DNA of 9,883 bases, from contig JAFDFV010000036.1 in assembly GCA_019309665.1 (NCBI GenBank), forward strand, positions 1 through 9,883, in the 5' to 3' direction. The position numbers were made by a program, and so were the translations under genes. Position 1 is the stretch's first letter. Each line of letters starts with the position of its first letter. The notes beneath the pieces are model-generated. The model had not been told where the DNA came from. It saw only the letters and a list, made by a program, of their open reading frames with translations, and made no database searches. The DNA comes from Deltaproteobacteria bacterium (GTDB lineage: Bacteria > Desulfobacterota > Desulfobacteria > Desulfobacterales > ETH-SRB1). Positions 1 through 5,537 of this stretch are shown here, piece by piece.

Positions 1-1
1 A

Positions 2-112
2 GCAGATATAATACCGGAGAAGGATAGCTTCCTCGCGGCAGTTGAAACTTGCAATCACATGGCAGGGTCTCTGCCAGTTCAAAAAAGTTTTCCATTAATT
101 TGGCGCAACTGA
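2..112 (+). CDS. Possible C-terminal end of an upstream gene (partial, unrecognised)
   Basis: One plus-strand frame is open from the left edge of the window to a TGA at 110-112, giving 36 residues that end in SFPLIWRN. The stop lies two bases before the ATG at 115 that probably starts the decayed antitoxin, so it could be the last gene of a small operon. I do not recognise the family. The stretch is short enough to be open by chance. A small GGCAG/CTGCC inverted repeat (61-75) lies inside it and has no T-run after it, so I do not call a terminator. Confidence 0.22.
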   Translation, partial: ADIIPEKDSFLAAVETCNHMAGSLPVQKSFPLIWRN

Positions 113-114
113 CA

Positions 115-358
115 ATGAATGAAACCACCCTGTCCCGTGAGTTGGCTTTTGTAGCTGACCAACGCGGGCTTGACGCTACAACAGTGCTTGTTCAAGCCGT
201 TTGTGAGGGGATACGTGCGCTCTACCGTGACACTATAATTGCTTGAGGCATATCTGTCTGGTAGGATTTCTCGCGAGCACACGCTGAAGGAACTTAGTAC
301 AGGAGTATTGGAAGAGGTTGAATATCAGCGTGATGCACTTAAGGGCGATGTTGCCTGA
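115..358 (+). pseudogene. Frameshifted antitoxin of a PIN-type toxin-antitoxin pair
   Basis: Reading from ATG 115, one frame gives a helical protein (SRELAFVADQRGLDATTVL, then EGIRALYRDTII) and hits TGA at 244-246. The next frame continues without loss of sense from about 242 (EAYLSGRISREHTLKEL, then EEVEYQRDALKGDVA) to a TGA at 356-358. Joined, the two halves make one protein of about 80 residues of the kind that precedes DUF3368/PIN toxins. The simplest explanation is extra bases within the GCTT at 241-244, either 1 or 4 nt. The gene's end overlaps the presumed toxin ATG at 348, the usual layout of such pairs. No strong ribosome binding site precedes ATG 115; a TTG at 49 in the same frame is an alternative start. 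The family assignment is by eye from motif style and context. The frameshift itself is directly visible. Confidence 0.55.
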
Positions 359-620
359 GGTTTCGGAAATGCTTGAAGCTATCAGTAACACCTGCCCCAT
401 TTTGTATTTACACGAGATTAGTAATTTGTTCACACTGAATATTTTTGAACAACTGTATATACCCAGGTTAGTTGCCGATGAACTGGGTTGTTACGACCTG
501 AATGCTGAAGATATTGCTTTGAGTTCACCTATATCAATAGTACCAATCAACAGGGAACAGCGTGATAATTATTTTACTTTTAGCGATTGCCCAATCATTT
601 TGTCCTTGTCTAAGGAATAA
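348..620 (+). pseudogene. Truncated DUF3368 / PIN-like toxin remnant
   Basis: From ATG 348 the frame reads MLPEVSEMLEAISNTCPILY, then LHEISNLFTLNIFEQLYIPR and LVADEL. This closely follows the N-terminal pattern of DUF3368 PIN-like nucleases (SNTSP-L-L-IG-L-LL-LFG-IP-V-EL). In that family the Asp/Asn-Thr-Ser-Pro strand carries the first metal-site segment; here the Ser is Cys (SNTCP). Recognisable similarity stops at about residue 45, and the remaining 45 residues do not look like the family. The last 50 nt are antisense to the 3' end of the TIR gene. DUF3368 proteins are usually about 150-160 residues and carry further acidic motifs, which are missing here, so the product should be inactive as a nuclease. 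It overlaps the antitoxin stop by 11 nt. An ATG at 318 in the same frame is possible but would lie inside the antitoxin. Confidence 0.55.
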
Positions 621-1348
621 ACACAAATATAATCACCTGTTCGATTATTAAACAAAAAAACTGTCCTTTGGTTTTTAAAAGGAATAGTTAAGAAAGATAT
701 TAACCAATTTGGTGCAGCGCCATTAAATGCTACAGGCAAAAGAGGTTTTATTAATTTTTTATCATTATCACCTTCTGAAATAAAATCTTCTATATTAAAA
801 CCCCAGTCCATTAAAAAATCCGATGGTAGTTTACTTACATTAGTTTGAAATTTAATAAGTTGGAATTTTATGGAATTAATTTCCATAATTTCTATTTGAC
901 TAAACTTTATAGATTCATGTGCCCATACTGCATCTACTACATTTCTTAATCCAGAACTTTCATCATAAACATCAAATGCTACATACTTTATATTCTCAGT
1001 TATTGATTTAATTAAATTGGTTTTATCTATAGCAAATGATTCAAAATCAGGCTCTTTTTCATCTATTAGAATTATAGGAATTATTTTTAACTCTCCCTTA
1101 ACATAACGGTGATATGCATTTGATAATTCTTCCATACAAGGACGAGAGCTACAATAATTTTTAGATATAATAGGCATGAAATATCTTCCTTTACGTATGC
1201 TGGAACTTATAGATTCCCAAATATTGGCTCCAGGTGGAATATCTGACCTATCTATCCAGGATTGGATGAAGTTTTTATATAAATGCTTTTGGATTGTTAA
1301 TACAATTTTGTTATCTTTATTAGAGTGACTTAAGAAGATAGGTCGCAT
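569..1348 (-). CDS. TIR-domain protein, probable NAD-consuming defence effector
   Basis: The first about 135 residues are a TIR domain. It opens with the box-1 strand IFLSHSNKD (residues 4-12), continues with a segment around WIDRSDIPPGANIWESI (31-47), has the strand YFMPIISKNY (56-65), and then CMEEL (71-75). E74 in the C-x-x-E arrangement sits where enzymatic TIR domains carry their catalytic glutamate, so NAD+ hydrolysis or cyclisation is plausible; this is inferred, not shown. Residues 140-259 form a second domain I do not recognise, with an aromatic, beta-rich C-terminus (WLISFLTIPF, TVFLFNNRTGDYI). No transmembrane segment or signal peptide is evident. The start is supported by AGGAG eight bases before ATG 1348. 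The gene is strikingly AT-rich compared with the toxin-antitoxin pair at 1973-2778, suggesting separate transfer. Its 3' end runs antisense over the PIN toxin remnant. No SAVED, CARF or Argonaute partner is visible, so the trigger is unknown. Confidence 0.85.
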   Translation of the reverse strand: MRPIFLSHSNKDNKIVLTIQKHLYKNFIQSWIDRSDIPPGANIWESISSSIRKGRYFMPIISKNYCSSRPCMEELSNAYHRYVKGELKIIPIILIDEKEPDFESFAIDKTNLIKSITENIKYVAFDVYDESSGLRNVVDAVWAHESIKFSQIEIMEINSIKFQLIKFQTNVSKLPSDFLMDWGFNIEDFISEGDNDKKLIKPLLPVAFNGAAPNWLISFLTIPFKNQRTVFLFNNRTGDYICVYSLDKDKMIGQSLKVK

Positions 1349-1461
1349 TTTGAATTCTCCTATAATTTAAACTATATTTTTTAACCTTAGAAAACACTCT
1401 TTGATTTTGTAATTTTATTTTAACAAATATTTTGCTATGCGCAAGCTAAAACCATTATTCC

Positions 1462-1488
1462 TTATTTGATGATGATTTGTTGGCTCAT
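1462..1488 (-). pseudogene. Eight-codon remnant of a HEPN partner gene
   Basis: An ATG at 1488-1486 overlaps the stop of the nucleotidyltransferase gene as ATGA, the classic coupling of MNT/HEPN pairs. It encodes only MSQQIIIK before TAA at 1464-1462. HEPN partners of MNT proteins commonly begin with a short stretch of this kind (Met, polar residues, II-x-K/Q) followed by a Trp-containing first helix, which is missing here. I infer that the rest of the HEPN gene was deleted and only the start survives. The remnant is too short to prove by sequence alone; the four-base overlap is the better evidence. Confidence 0.35.
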
Positions 1489-1832
1489 GATACAATAGCT
1501 CCGTCTTTTATTATTTCCTGATAAATAAGAAACTGCTTGAATATACCGCCTTCCCACTCATTAGACGATGTAAACAAAGGGCTAAAAATCACATCGTTCT
1601 CTATACCCGTGTCGAACAATGCTTCCACCACAGCTTTTTCTTCTTTCCAGCGAAGTGGGTTTGGACTGATCAAGAGTAAGTCAATATCGGAATGCTGATC
1701 TGAGTCCCCACGCGCTTTTGAGCCAAAAAGTATAACTTCCTTCGCAGAAAATCGGGTTTTTAGCATTGTAGCCGCTGCTTCTATAGCCCGTCGTTCATCT
1801 TTTGACAGTTTAATATTTTTAAAATCCTTCAT
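1485..1832 (-). CDS. MNT-type nucleotidyltransferase (MntA-like antitoxin)
   Basis: A minimal nucleotidyltransferase of the DNA polymerase beta superfamily, 115 residues, within the usual size for MNT proteins. The signature GSKARGDSDQHSDIDLL lies at residues 37-53. G37-S38 form the nucleotide-binding turn, D49 and D51 are the metal-binding pair, and D80 in ENDVIF is the likely third acidic residue, so the active site looks intact. In characterised MNT/HEPN pairs the MNT protein neutralises a HEPN RNase by transferring AMP groups onto it. Here no HEPN gene follows: only an ATGA overlap and eight codons remain before a stop. AAGGAG lies eight bases before ATG 1832 and a likely promoter lies just upstream (1859-1887). 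With its partner gone it may be an orphan antitoxin, or it may act on a HEPN protein encoded elsewhere. Assignment to the superfamily is secure; the role is inferred. Confidence 0.85.
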   Translation of the reverse strand: MKDFKNIKLSKDERRAIEAAATMLKTRFSAKEVILFGSKARGDSDQHSDIDLLLISPNPLRWKEEKAVVEALFDTGIENDVIFSPLFTSSNEWEGGIFKQFLIYQEIIKDGAIVS

Positions 1833-1858
1833 GGAAACTCCTTATTCGCCAATGCAAA

Positions 1859-1887
1859 ACAATAATTCCGGATGTTTATTTCATCAA
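1859..1887 (-). promoter_or_regulatory. Predicted sigma70-type promoter for the MNT gene
   Basis: On the minus strand TTGATG (1887-1882) and TATTGT (1864-1859) are separated by exactly 17 bases, each matching four of six consensus positions. Transcription would begin near 1852, leaving a leader of about 20 nt that contains the AAGGAG ribosome binding site. The match is moderate and the DNA is AT-rich, so chance is possible. Confidence 0.35.
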
Positions 1888-1972
1888 CATTTTTTTGAAT
1901 CTTCTGAATTTTCCTCTCTGGTTATATCCCAATAGATGACGAGGACGACGAGGGCTGGTAGTTTTGTTAGTA

Positions 1973-2482
1973 TTATTTGTTAAACATAAGGAGCAGGTGA
2001 CGTGCATCTTTTAACAAAAGAAGAAGTTGTTGTTCACGAAGCGGTGAGGCAACAAAACCAAAACGAAGATAGAATCGAGCTGCATCCTCATCAATCGGAT
2101 GCGCCAGCAAGGCGCGGATGCCGGCCTGTTCAGCGATCACGAGAGTGCGTTGAATAGCGTTTTGAAGGAGACCTTTGCCAATACCACGTCCCTGATGGTG
2201 TAGAGAAACGGCAAGCCGAGCGAGTAGAACAACAGGGATAGGGTATTGCCCCATACCCTTACGGATGCGTTCCGGAACTTCCAACGTGTCCACCTGTCCG
2301 ACGGTCAGGCTAAAGTATCCAACAATCCGGTCACTATCAGTCACTACAAATGTCTTGGCTGAGCCGCTGGCTTGTGCCTGGCGCGCATGACGAACCAACC
2401 AGTCATTCAATACCGGCTTACCGCAGTCGAAGGGTGAAACACAATGCCTGGCATTCAGCGCTTCAGGGGGAATCAGGGACAT
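1973..2482 (-). CDS. GNAT acetyltransferase toxin (TacT/AtaT-like)
   Basis: A 169-residue GCN5-related N-acetyltransferase of the toxin subgroup. The N-terminus has the typical FDCGKPVLNDWL segment (residues 18-29) and TFVVTD / IVGYFSLT strands (44-60). The acetyl-CoA pyrophosphate-binding motif is QGRGIG (97-102) after LARLAVS, and the conserved ARFYLRFGF (135-143) supplies Y138, at the position of the catalytic tyrosine in TacT. Family members block translation by acetylating the amino group of charged tRNAs; which tRNA is not predictable here. The ATG at 2482 overlaps the end of the antitoxin gene by 10 nt, indicating translational coupling. No frameshift or missing motif is seen, so the toxin should be functional. 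The base composition is clearly more GC-rich than the TIR gene or the cas operon, which suggests a separately acquired module. Confidence 0.9.
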   Translation of the reverse strand: MSLIPPEALNARHCVSPFDCGKPVLNDWLVRHARQAQASGSAKTFVVTDSDRIVGYFSLTVGQVDTLEVPERIRKGMGQYPIPVVLLARLAVSLHHQGRGIGKGLLQNAIQRTLVIAEQAGIRALLAHPIDEDAARFYLRFGFVASPLREQQLLLLLKDARHLLLMFNK

Positions 2483-2778
2483 TGCTCATCCCAAGGTGCA
2501 GGTCTGGAGAACAAATCCCGTAACCCGATGTTTTCCTCAGCAGGACGATCCAGTAGATCCAGCAGGGCCTGATATCTGTTGCCGGTAACCATGAACATCC
2601 TCTGATCCAGCAACGCGTTTTCGGCGGCCTGGTATGCACTGTCCATGATAAACTCTGTCAGTGACTTGTGGCACACCTCTGCCGCACGGCGCAGGACGAC
2701 CTCCTGTTCTGGCGTTGTCCGAAGTCCAAGTCGAGACGATTTAACGGTTTTTTTTGCAATTGATTGTGTGGCTGTCAT
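2473..2778 (-). CDS. DUF1778 ribbon-helix-helix antitoxin (TacA-like)
   Basis: A 101-residue antitoxin. Residues about 15-55 (SRLGLRTTPEQEVVLRRAAE, then SLTEFIMDSAYQAA) form a ribbon-helix-helix fold: the RLGLR strand contacts DNA and two helices follow. The C-terminal part (about 60-101, ending in SRPAPWDEQCP) is the expected toxin-wrapping tail; DUF1778 antitoxins use such a tail to cover the GNAT active site. ATG 2778 is preceded by a strong AAGGAGG. The stop overlaps the toxin start by 10 nt. A consensus-like promoter with an inverted repeat over its -10 box lies immediately upstream, consistent with repression of its own operon by this protein alone or in complex with the toxin. Confidence 0.9.
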   Translation of the reverse strand: MTATQSIAKKTVKSSRLGLRTTPEQEVVLRRAAEVCHKSLTEFIMDSAYQAAENALLDQRMFMVTGNRYQALLDLLDRPAEENIGLRDLFSRPAPWDEQCP

Positions 2779-2800
2779 GATTGACCTCCTTGTTCAGAAT

Positions 2801-2815
2801 TAACATTTTATGTTA
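2801..2815. promoter_or_regulatory. Inverted-repeat operator of the tacA-tacT operon
   Basis: A perfect inverted repeat, TAACAT-3 bases-ATGTTA, 15 bp long. It contains the predicted -10 box of the antitoxin promoter and lies 23 bp before the antitoxin start codon. Ribbon-helix-helix antitoxins bind such short repeats, and binding here would block RNA polymerase. The symmetry is seen directly; binding by the DUF1778 protein is inferred from position and family. Confidence 0.6.
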
Positions 2816-2838
2816 GTACGTTTGACGCACAATGTCAA
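2810..2838 (-). promoter_or_regulatory. Predicted promoter of the tacA-tacT operon
   Basis: On the minus strand a perfect -35 box TTGACA (2838-2833) is followed after exactly 17 bases by TAACAT (2815-2810), four of six matches to the -10 consensus. The -35 box is also one arm of a second, smaller inverted repeat (TTGAC at 2822-2826 and GTCAA at 2834-2838), which could be an additional contact site for a repressor. The leader contains AAGGAGG before ATG 2778. Confidence 0.6.
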
Positions 2839-2890
2839 GCCACATCAAAAGACAAAAACAATGGCAGAGCGGAGGACAACGCCCCTGTAT

Positions 2891-2992
2891 TTATGCGTTT
2901 CGAGTATCCTGTAACGACAATTGATGCTCTAAAACTGTTTTAAAACTATCACGTACCGACTTGTCACCCCCGAGCATTCTCTTCTTCTGCAT
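2891..2992 (-). other. Short open frame of 33 codons, unrecognised
   Basis: From ATG 2992 a frame runs MQKKRMLGGDKSVRDSFKTV and on to a TAA at 2893-2891, 33 residues, with the frame open further upstream to about 3025. The composition (helical, charged, no low complexity) looks more like a real protein end than random DNA, and it could be the C-terminus of a gene whose front was deleted. No clear ribosome binding site supports ATG 2992. I cannot name a family. Confidence 0.2.
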
Positions 2993-3039
2993 TGCGGATA
3001 CGACTCCCGCAGTGAAACGTTCCTATGACATGGGGCATG

Positions 3040-3072
3040 GATTCCTATGGGAAGTTTCTGCAATTGCTTCAT
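3040..3072 (-). pseudogene. Relic 5' end of an AAA-ATPase-like (PF09820-type) gene
   Basis: From ATG 3072 the minus strand reads MKQLQKLPIGI, preceded by AAGGA at a normal distance (AAGGAAAACGACATG). The K-LPIGI beginning is characteristic of the AAA-ATPase-like family that also carries a PD-(D/E)XK nuclease region; there it is followed by Q-x-F and a Tyr-Val-Asp-Lys-Thr motif. Here the family pattern stops after the final Ile, at about 3040, and the frame continues with unrelated residues. I infer a deletion or insertion junction at that point. Eleven residues are little evidence, but the combination of start codon, ribosome binding site and motif is suggestive. Confidence 0.35.
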
Positions 3073-3132
3073 GTCGTTTTCCTTTTTACCTGCTTGGGGA
3101 AAAAATTATCGGCTGTCCAAAGTGGTGAAAAC

Positions 3133-5532
3133 CTATACTTGAGTCGGTAGCGGAAGCAAAAGCCTTTCTGTAAATTCTTTTCGTTGTATTGACATGTATG
3201 ATATTTTGTTGCTTTTTTCCAGTTCGTTACCCTTGTTATAATCAAGCATGGTTAAGAGTTCTTTCAATCTTTCTGTTTCCCAGAGTTTGCTTGCGGATGT
3301 TTCATCAATTTGGCCCAGAACATAGTTTTCAAAACTAGTTTTCAAAGTATCTGTTTCAGTTTTGTCCGATGCTTTAATAGCGTTGTTCCATTCTGAATAC
3401 AGATTATTATAACGATCTGTTCTCTTTGAAAGATATAGTTTGGGTGTAATCTTTATAGAACCTAATCCAAGGGGTTTTCCCATACCGATTTTGTGATGAC
3501 AACCCTGAGGCAAGTCAAAGCTGAAAAGCAAAGCACCTAGTTCCACGAAAGTAAGATTTTCAAAACGGATGCGGCCTGAAAACATTTTTTTCGGTTTGAT
3601 CGGTTTTACTTTTGTATGCTGTGTATCATTTTCTCTGATTTGATTCGGATTTTCTTTCCAGTTATTTTCATCCCCTGATTTATGCCAGTAAAGCTTATAG
3701 CCGCGTATACTTACATTGTCATCATAGTGTTTAATATTTCGTGTATTATCTGAATGTTGAACCAAATAATGTTGAAAACTTGTCGGTTTCGGCGATGAAA
3801 GAATTTTGAGATATTCTTCTCCCATTAATTCATCCTTCTGTCCTTGGCACAAAAAAGCGTCTTCAAAAAAAACCCGCCCGGCAAATAATGATTCATTACC
3901 AAAGATTGCTTCTGATATGTCGAATATTTGCGTGTGTTTATAGATGATATTTTTATACTCTTTCCGTTTATGGGTATCGGCAAGAATCTTATCAACCTTT
4001 TTTTCAAAATCATCTTCTGAAAATTTACAGGGGTTCATCTTGTCCAAACTTTCGATGATATCTGCAGGTACATTACTTTTATCTGTTTCGATCCAGTTCA
4101 GCCGTTGCGGTGTTATGGCATATTTTTTCTCATGTAAGTATTCGGGAACATGCGCTTTAATGCTCTTTTCATATGGCAGCCTAAACATGCCGGTATGTCC
4201 GAAAGTTGCAACCCTGCCGTTAGCATCCGTAATATAGAAACATAGCACCCCATCTGGATGATTTTTCAGTTGTATTAACAGATTAGCATTAGCATCCTTA
4301 CACCTGTCAACATCATCCTTATAGCTTTGAAGCAACTTATCATCAATGGTTAGTGGTTGGATATTTTCAGATTCTTCATTGATCACCCAGTGCATATGTT
4401 TGCCATACATCCAGCCTGTGCAGACCAATGTTCCTTTTTTCCAGTTACTTAAATCGCTGACATTTTCTTCCAAATCAATGTCAGTAACTTTTCCATAATA
4501 AAGAAAAATTTCTCCTCCTCTATGAGAGTAACTTTTGGGTGACTTCTTTTTGAATACAACAGGTTGGATAACAAATTTATAATCCCTGTTTGGAATGATT
4601 CTTGTTCCACCATCCCTTTTGGGGACTTCTAAAGACATAGGTTCAGGATAAAAGGATTTTCCAATTAACTTGCTTTCGTTTATCTTATAAAAGGTGATGT
4701 TATCATTATTATATGTTTTCGCCGGCACGATAACAATCCGGTTGTTCCGTTTTTTGAGATATCCGGCAAGAGGCTGAATTGCAGTGACGCCTTTGATTGT
4801 TTGAACCATTTTACTGTCATAGGTTTCTTTTAATCCTGTAGCTCTATCTGCCATGGCCCGGAAATACAGCCTCTTATCATCAAAGTTTACGAATTTGCCA
4901 AAACTGACCATTTCAATCATATTTCGAGCCATTCCCCTGATAGTGCTTCCAGGAATTCGATGTCCTCCTCCGGGCGAAAAAAAATCAGGGTGTATAAACG
5001 GCCTATTCTTCTTCTTTGCTTCTTCCTGCTGTTTTATTTCATCATTGTCTAATGTATCTCTGATATAAACCGGAGTTATTGTTTCAATCGTTATGTCAAT
5101 CCAGCCGGTTTTCCTGTCCTCATGGTATTTATCAAAATCCGGAATTTTTTCCGCCTCAACCACCTTTTCATTAAGAGGAATAAAATTATAAGGCGCATTT
5201 GCTGCTCTCCTCCTAAGGCTATCAGTATGGCTTGTAATCATTATGCCGTTATATTCATGAATCTTTTTTATTTTACCTCCAGCCTTTGCAGTTAACGGTA
5301 CTGCTGCCGCTTTTGAAAACAATTCTTTACCCTCCTGGTTGACGATTTTTATTATATGACCGTTTTTATCACGCTCAAACTCAACTTCTTTTCCGGTTAA
5401 GCTCAGATCAGTAATATTTGTGTTGGTTACTGTTAGCGATTTGGGTTTGTTTTTTTTTATGAAATTAATTTTTACAATAATTTTCTCTCTATTACTTCTG
5501 GTAATGTCGAGGGTTCCTTTTTGCATTGCCAT
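3133..5532 (-). CDS. Type III-D Cas7 with large insertion (TIGR03986-type RAMP)
   Basis: A 799-residue RAMP protein, the last gene of the operon. Residues 1-75 look like an OB/S1-like beta barrel (LSLTGKEVEFERDKNG, 43-58). APYNFIPLNEKVV (113-125) and the strand TGWIDITIETITPVYIR (142-158) open the Cas7 core. FFSPGGGHRIPGSTIRGMAR (184-203) is the family's IPGS-x-RG signature, and SFGKF then RLYFRAMADR (210-230) follow. The middle (about 270-530) is a long insertion. The core resumes with AIFGNESLFAGRVFFEDA (542-559) and ends with the glycine loop HKIGMGKPLGLGSIKI (680-695), then a helical tail. Such a Cas7 caps the 3' end of the guide in III-D effectors, and is equivalent to Cas7.4 of Cas7-11. 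No Asp sits at exactly the spacing of the catalytic Asp in the other Cas7 units; D183 is the nearest candidate, so cleavage by this unit is doubtful. AAGGA precedes ATG 5532 by eight bases. Confidence 0.85.
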   Translation of the reverse strand: MAMQKGTLDITRSNREKIIVKINFIKKNKPKSLTVTNTNITDLSLTGKEVEFERDKNGHIIKIVNQEGKELFSKAAAVPLTAKAGGKIKKIHEYNGIMITSHTDSLRRRAANAPYNFIPLNEKVVEAEKIPDFDKYHEDRKTGWIDITIETITPVYIRDTLDNDEIKQQEEAKKKNRPFIHPDFFSPGGGHRIPGSTIRGMARNMIEMVSFGKFVNFDDKRLYFRAMADRATGLKETYDSKMVQTIKGVTAIQPLAGYLKKRNNRIVIVPAKTYNNDNITFYKINESKLIGKSFYPEPMSLEVPKRDGGTRIIPNRDYKFVIQPVVFKKKSPKSYSHRGGEIFLYYGKVTDIDLEENVSDLSNWKKGTLVCTGWMYGKHMHWVINEESENIQPLTIDDKLLQSYKDDVDRCKDANANLLIQLKNHPDGVLCFYITDANGRVATFGHTGMFRLPYEKSIKAHVPEYLHEKKYAITPQRLNWIETDKSNVPADIIESLDKMNPCKFSEDDFEKKVDKILADTHKRKEYKNIIYKHTQIFDISEAIFGNESLFAGRVFFEDAFLCQGQKDELMGEEYLKILSSPKPTSFQHYLVQHSDNTRNIKHYDDNVSIRGYKLYWHKSGDENNWKENPNQIRENDTQHTKVKPIKPKKMFSGRIRFENLTFVELGALLFSFDLPQGCHHKIGMGKPLGLGSIKITPKLYLSKRTDRYNNLYSEWNNAIKASDKTETDTLKTSFENYVLGQIDETSASKLWETERLKELLTMLDYNKGNELEKSNKISYMSIQRKEFTERLLLPLPTQV

Positions 5533-5537
5533 AATGA

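Larger units (their letters stand above)
2839..3132. other. Scar-like spacer between the cas operon and the tacA-tacT module
   Basis: These 294 bases carry no intact gene. Reading on the minus strand they contain a probable start fragment of an AAA-ATPase-like gene (3072-3040) and a small open frame (2992-2891). I see no CRISPR repeat, no tRNA and no terminal inverted repeats of an insertion sequence. I looked for a hairpin followed by a T-run after the cas operon stop at 3133 and did not find a convincing terminator. Confidence 0.5.

Noticed and set aside
61..75. GGCAG-5-CTGCC inverted repeat near the left edge as a possible terminator.
   Set aside because: It has only five-base arms, no T-run follows on either strand, and it lies within an open frame.
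569..1348. TIR gene as a CRISPR-activated (cyclic oligoadenylate) effector of the III-D system.
   Set aside because: No CARF or SAVED signature is visible and the gene is separated from the operon by two unrelated modules, so direct coupling is not supported; kept only as a question within the TIR finding.
1871..1900. ATGTT-9-AACAT followed by T7, resembling a plus-strand terminator.
   Set aside because: The stem is short and AT-rich, no plus-strand gene ends nearby, and the same bases form the likely -35 region of the MNT promoter.
2897..2935. A 39-nt stretch that begins GTTT and ends TAAAAC, with near-complementary ends, resembling a CRISPR repeat.
   Set aside because: I find only one copy; nothing similar lies at spacer distance on either side, and it falls inside a coding-like open frame. 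A single occurrence does not make an array.
3073..3132. Possible rho-independent terminator after the cas operon.
   Set aside because: A short T-run exists on the transcript strand, but no GC-rich hairpin precedes it.
3944..4237. Plus-strand open frame opposite the large Cas7.
   Set aside because: It lies wholly antisense to well-supported coding sequence, has no ribosome binding site and reads as composition-driven hydrophobic residues.
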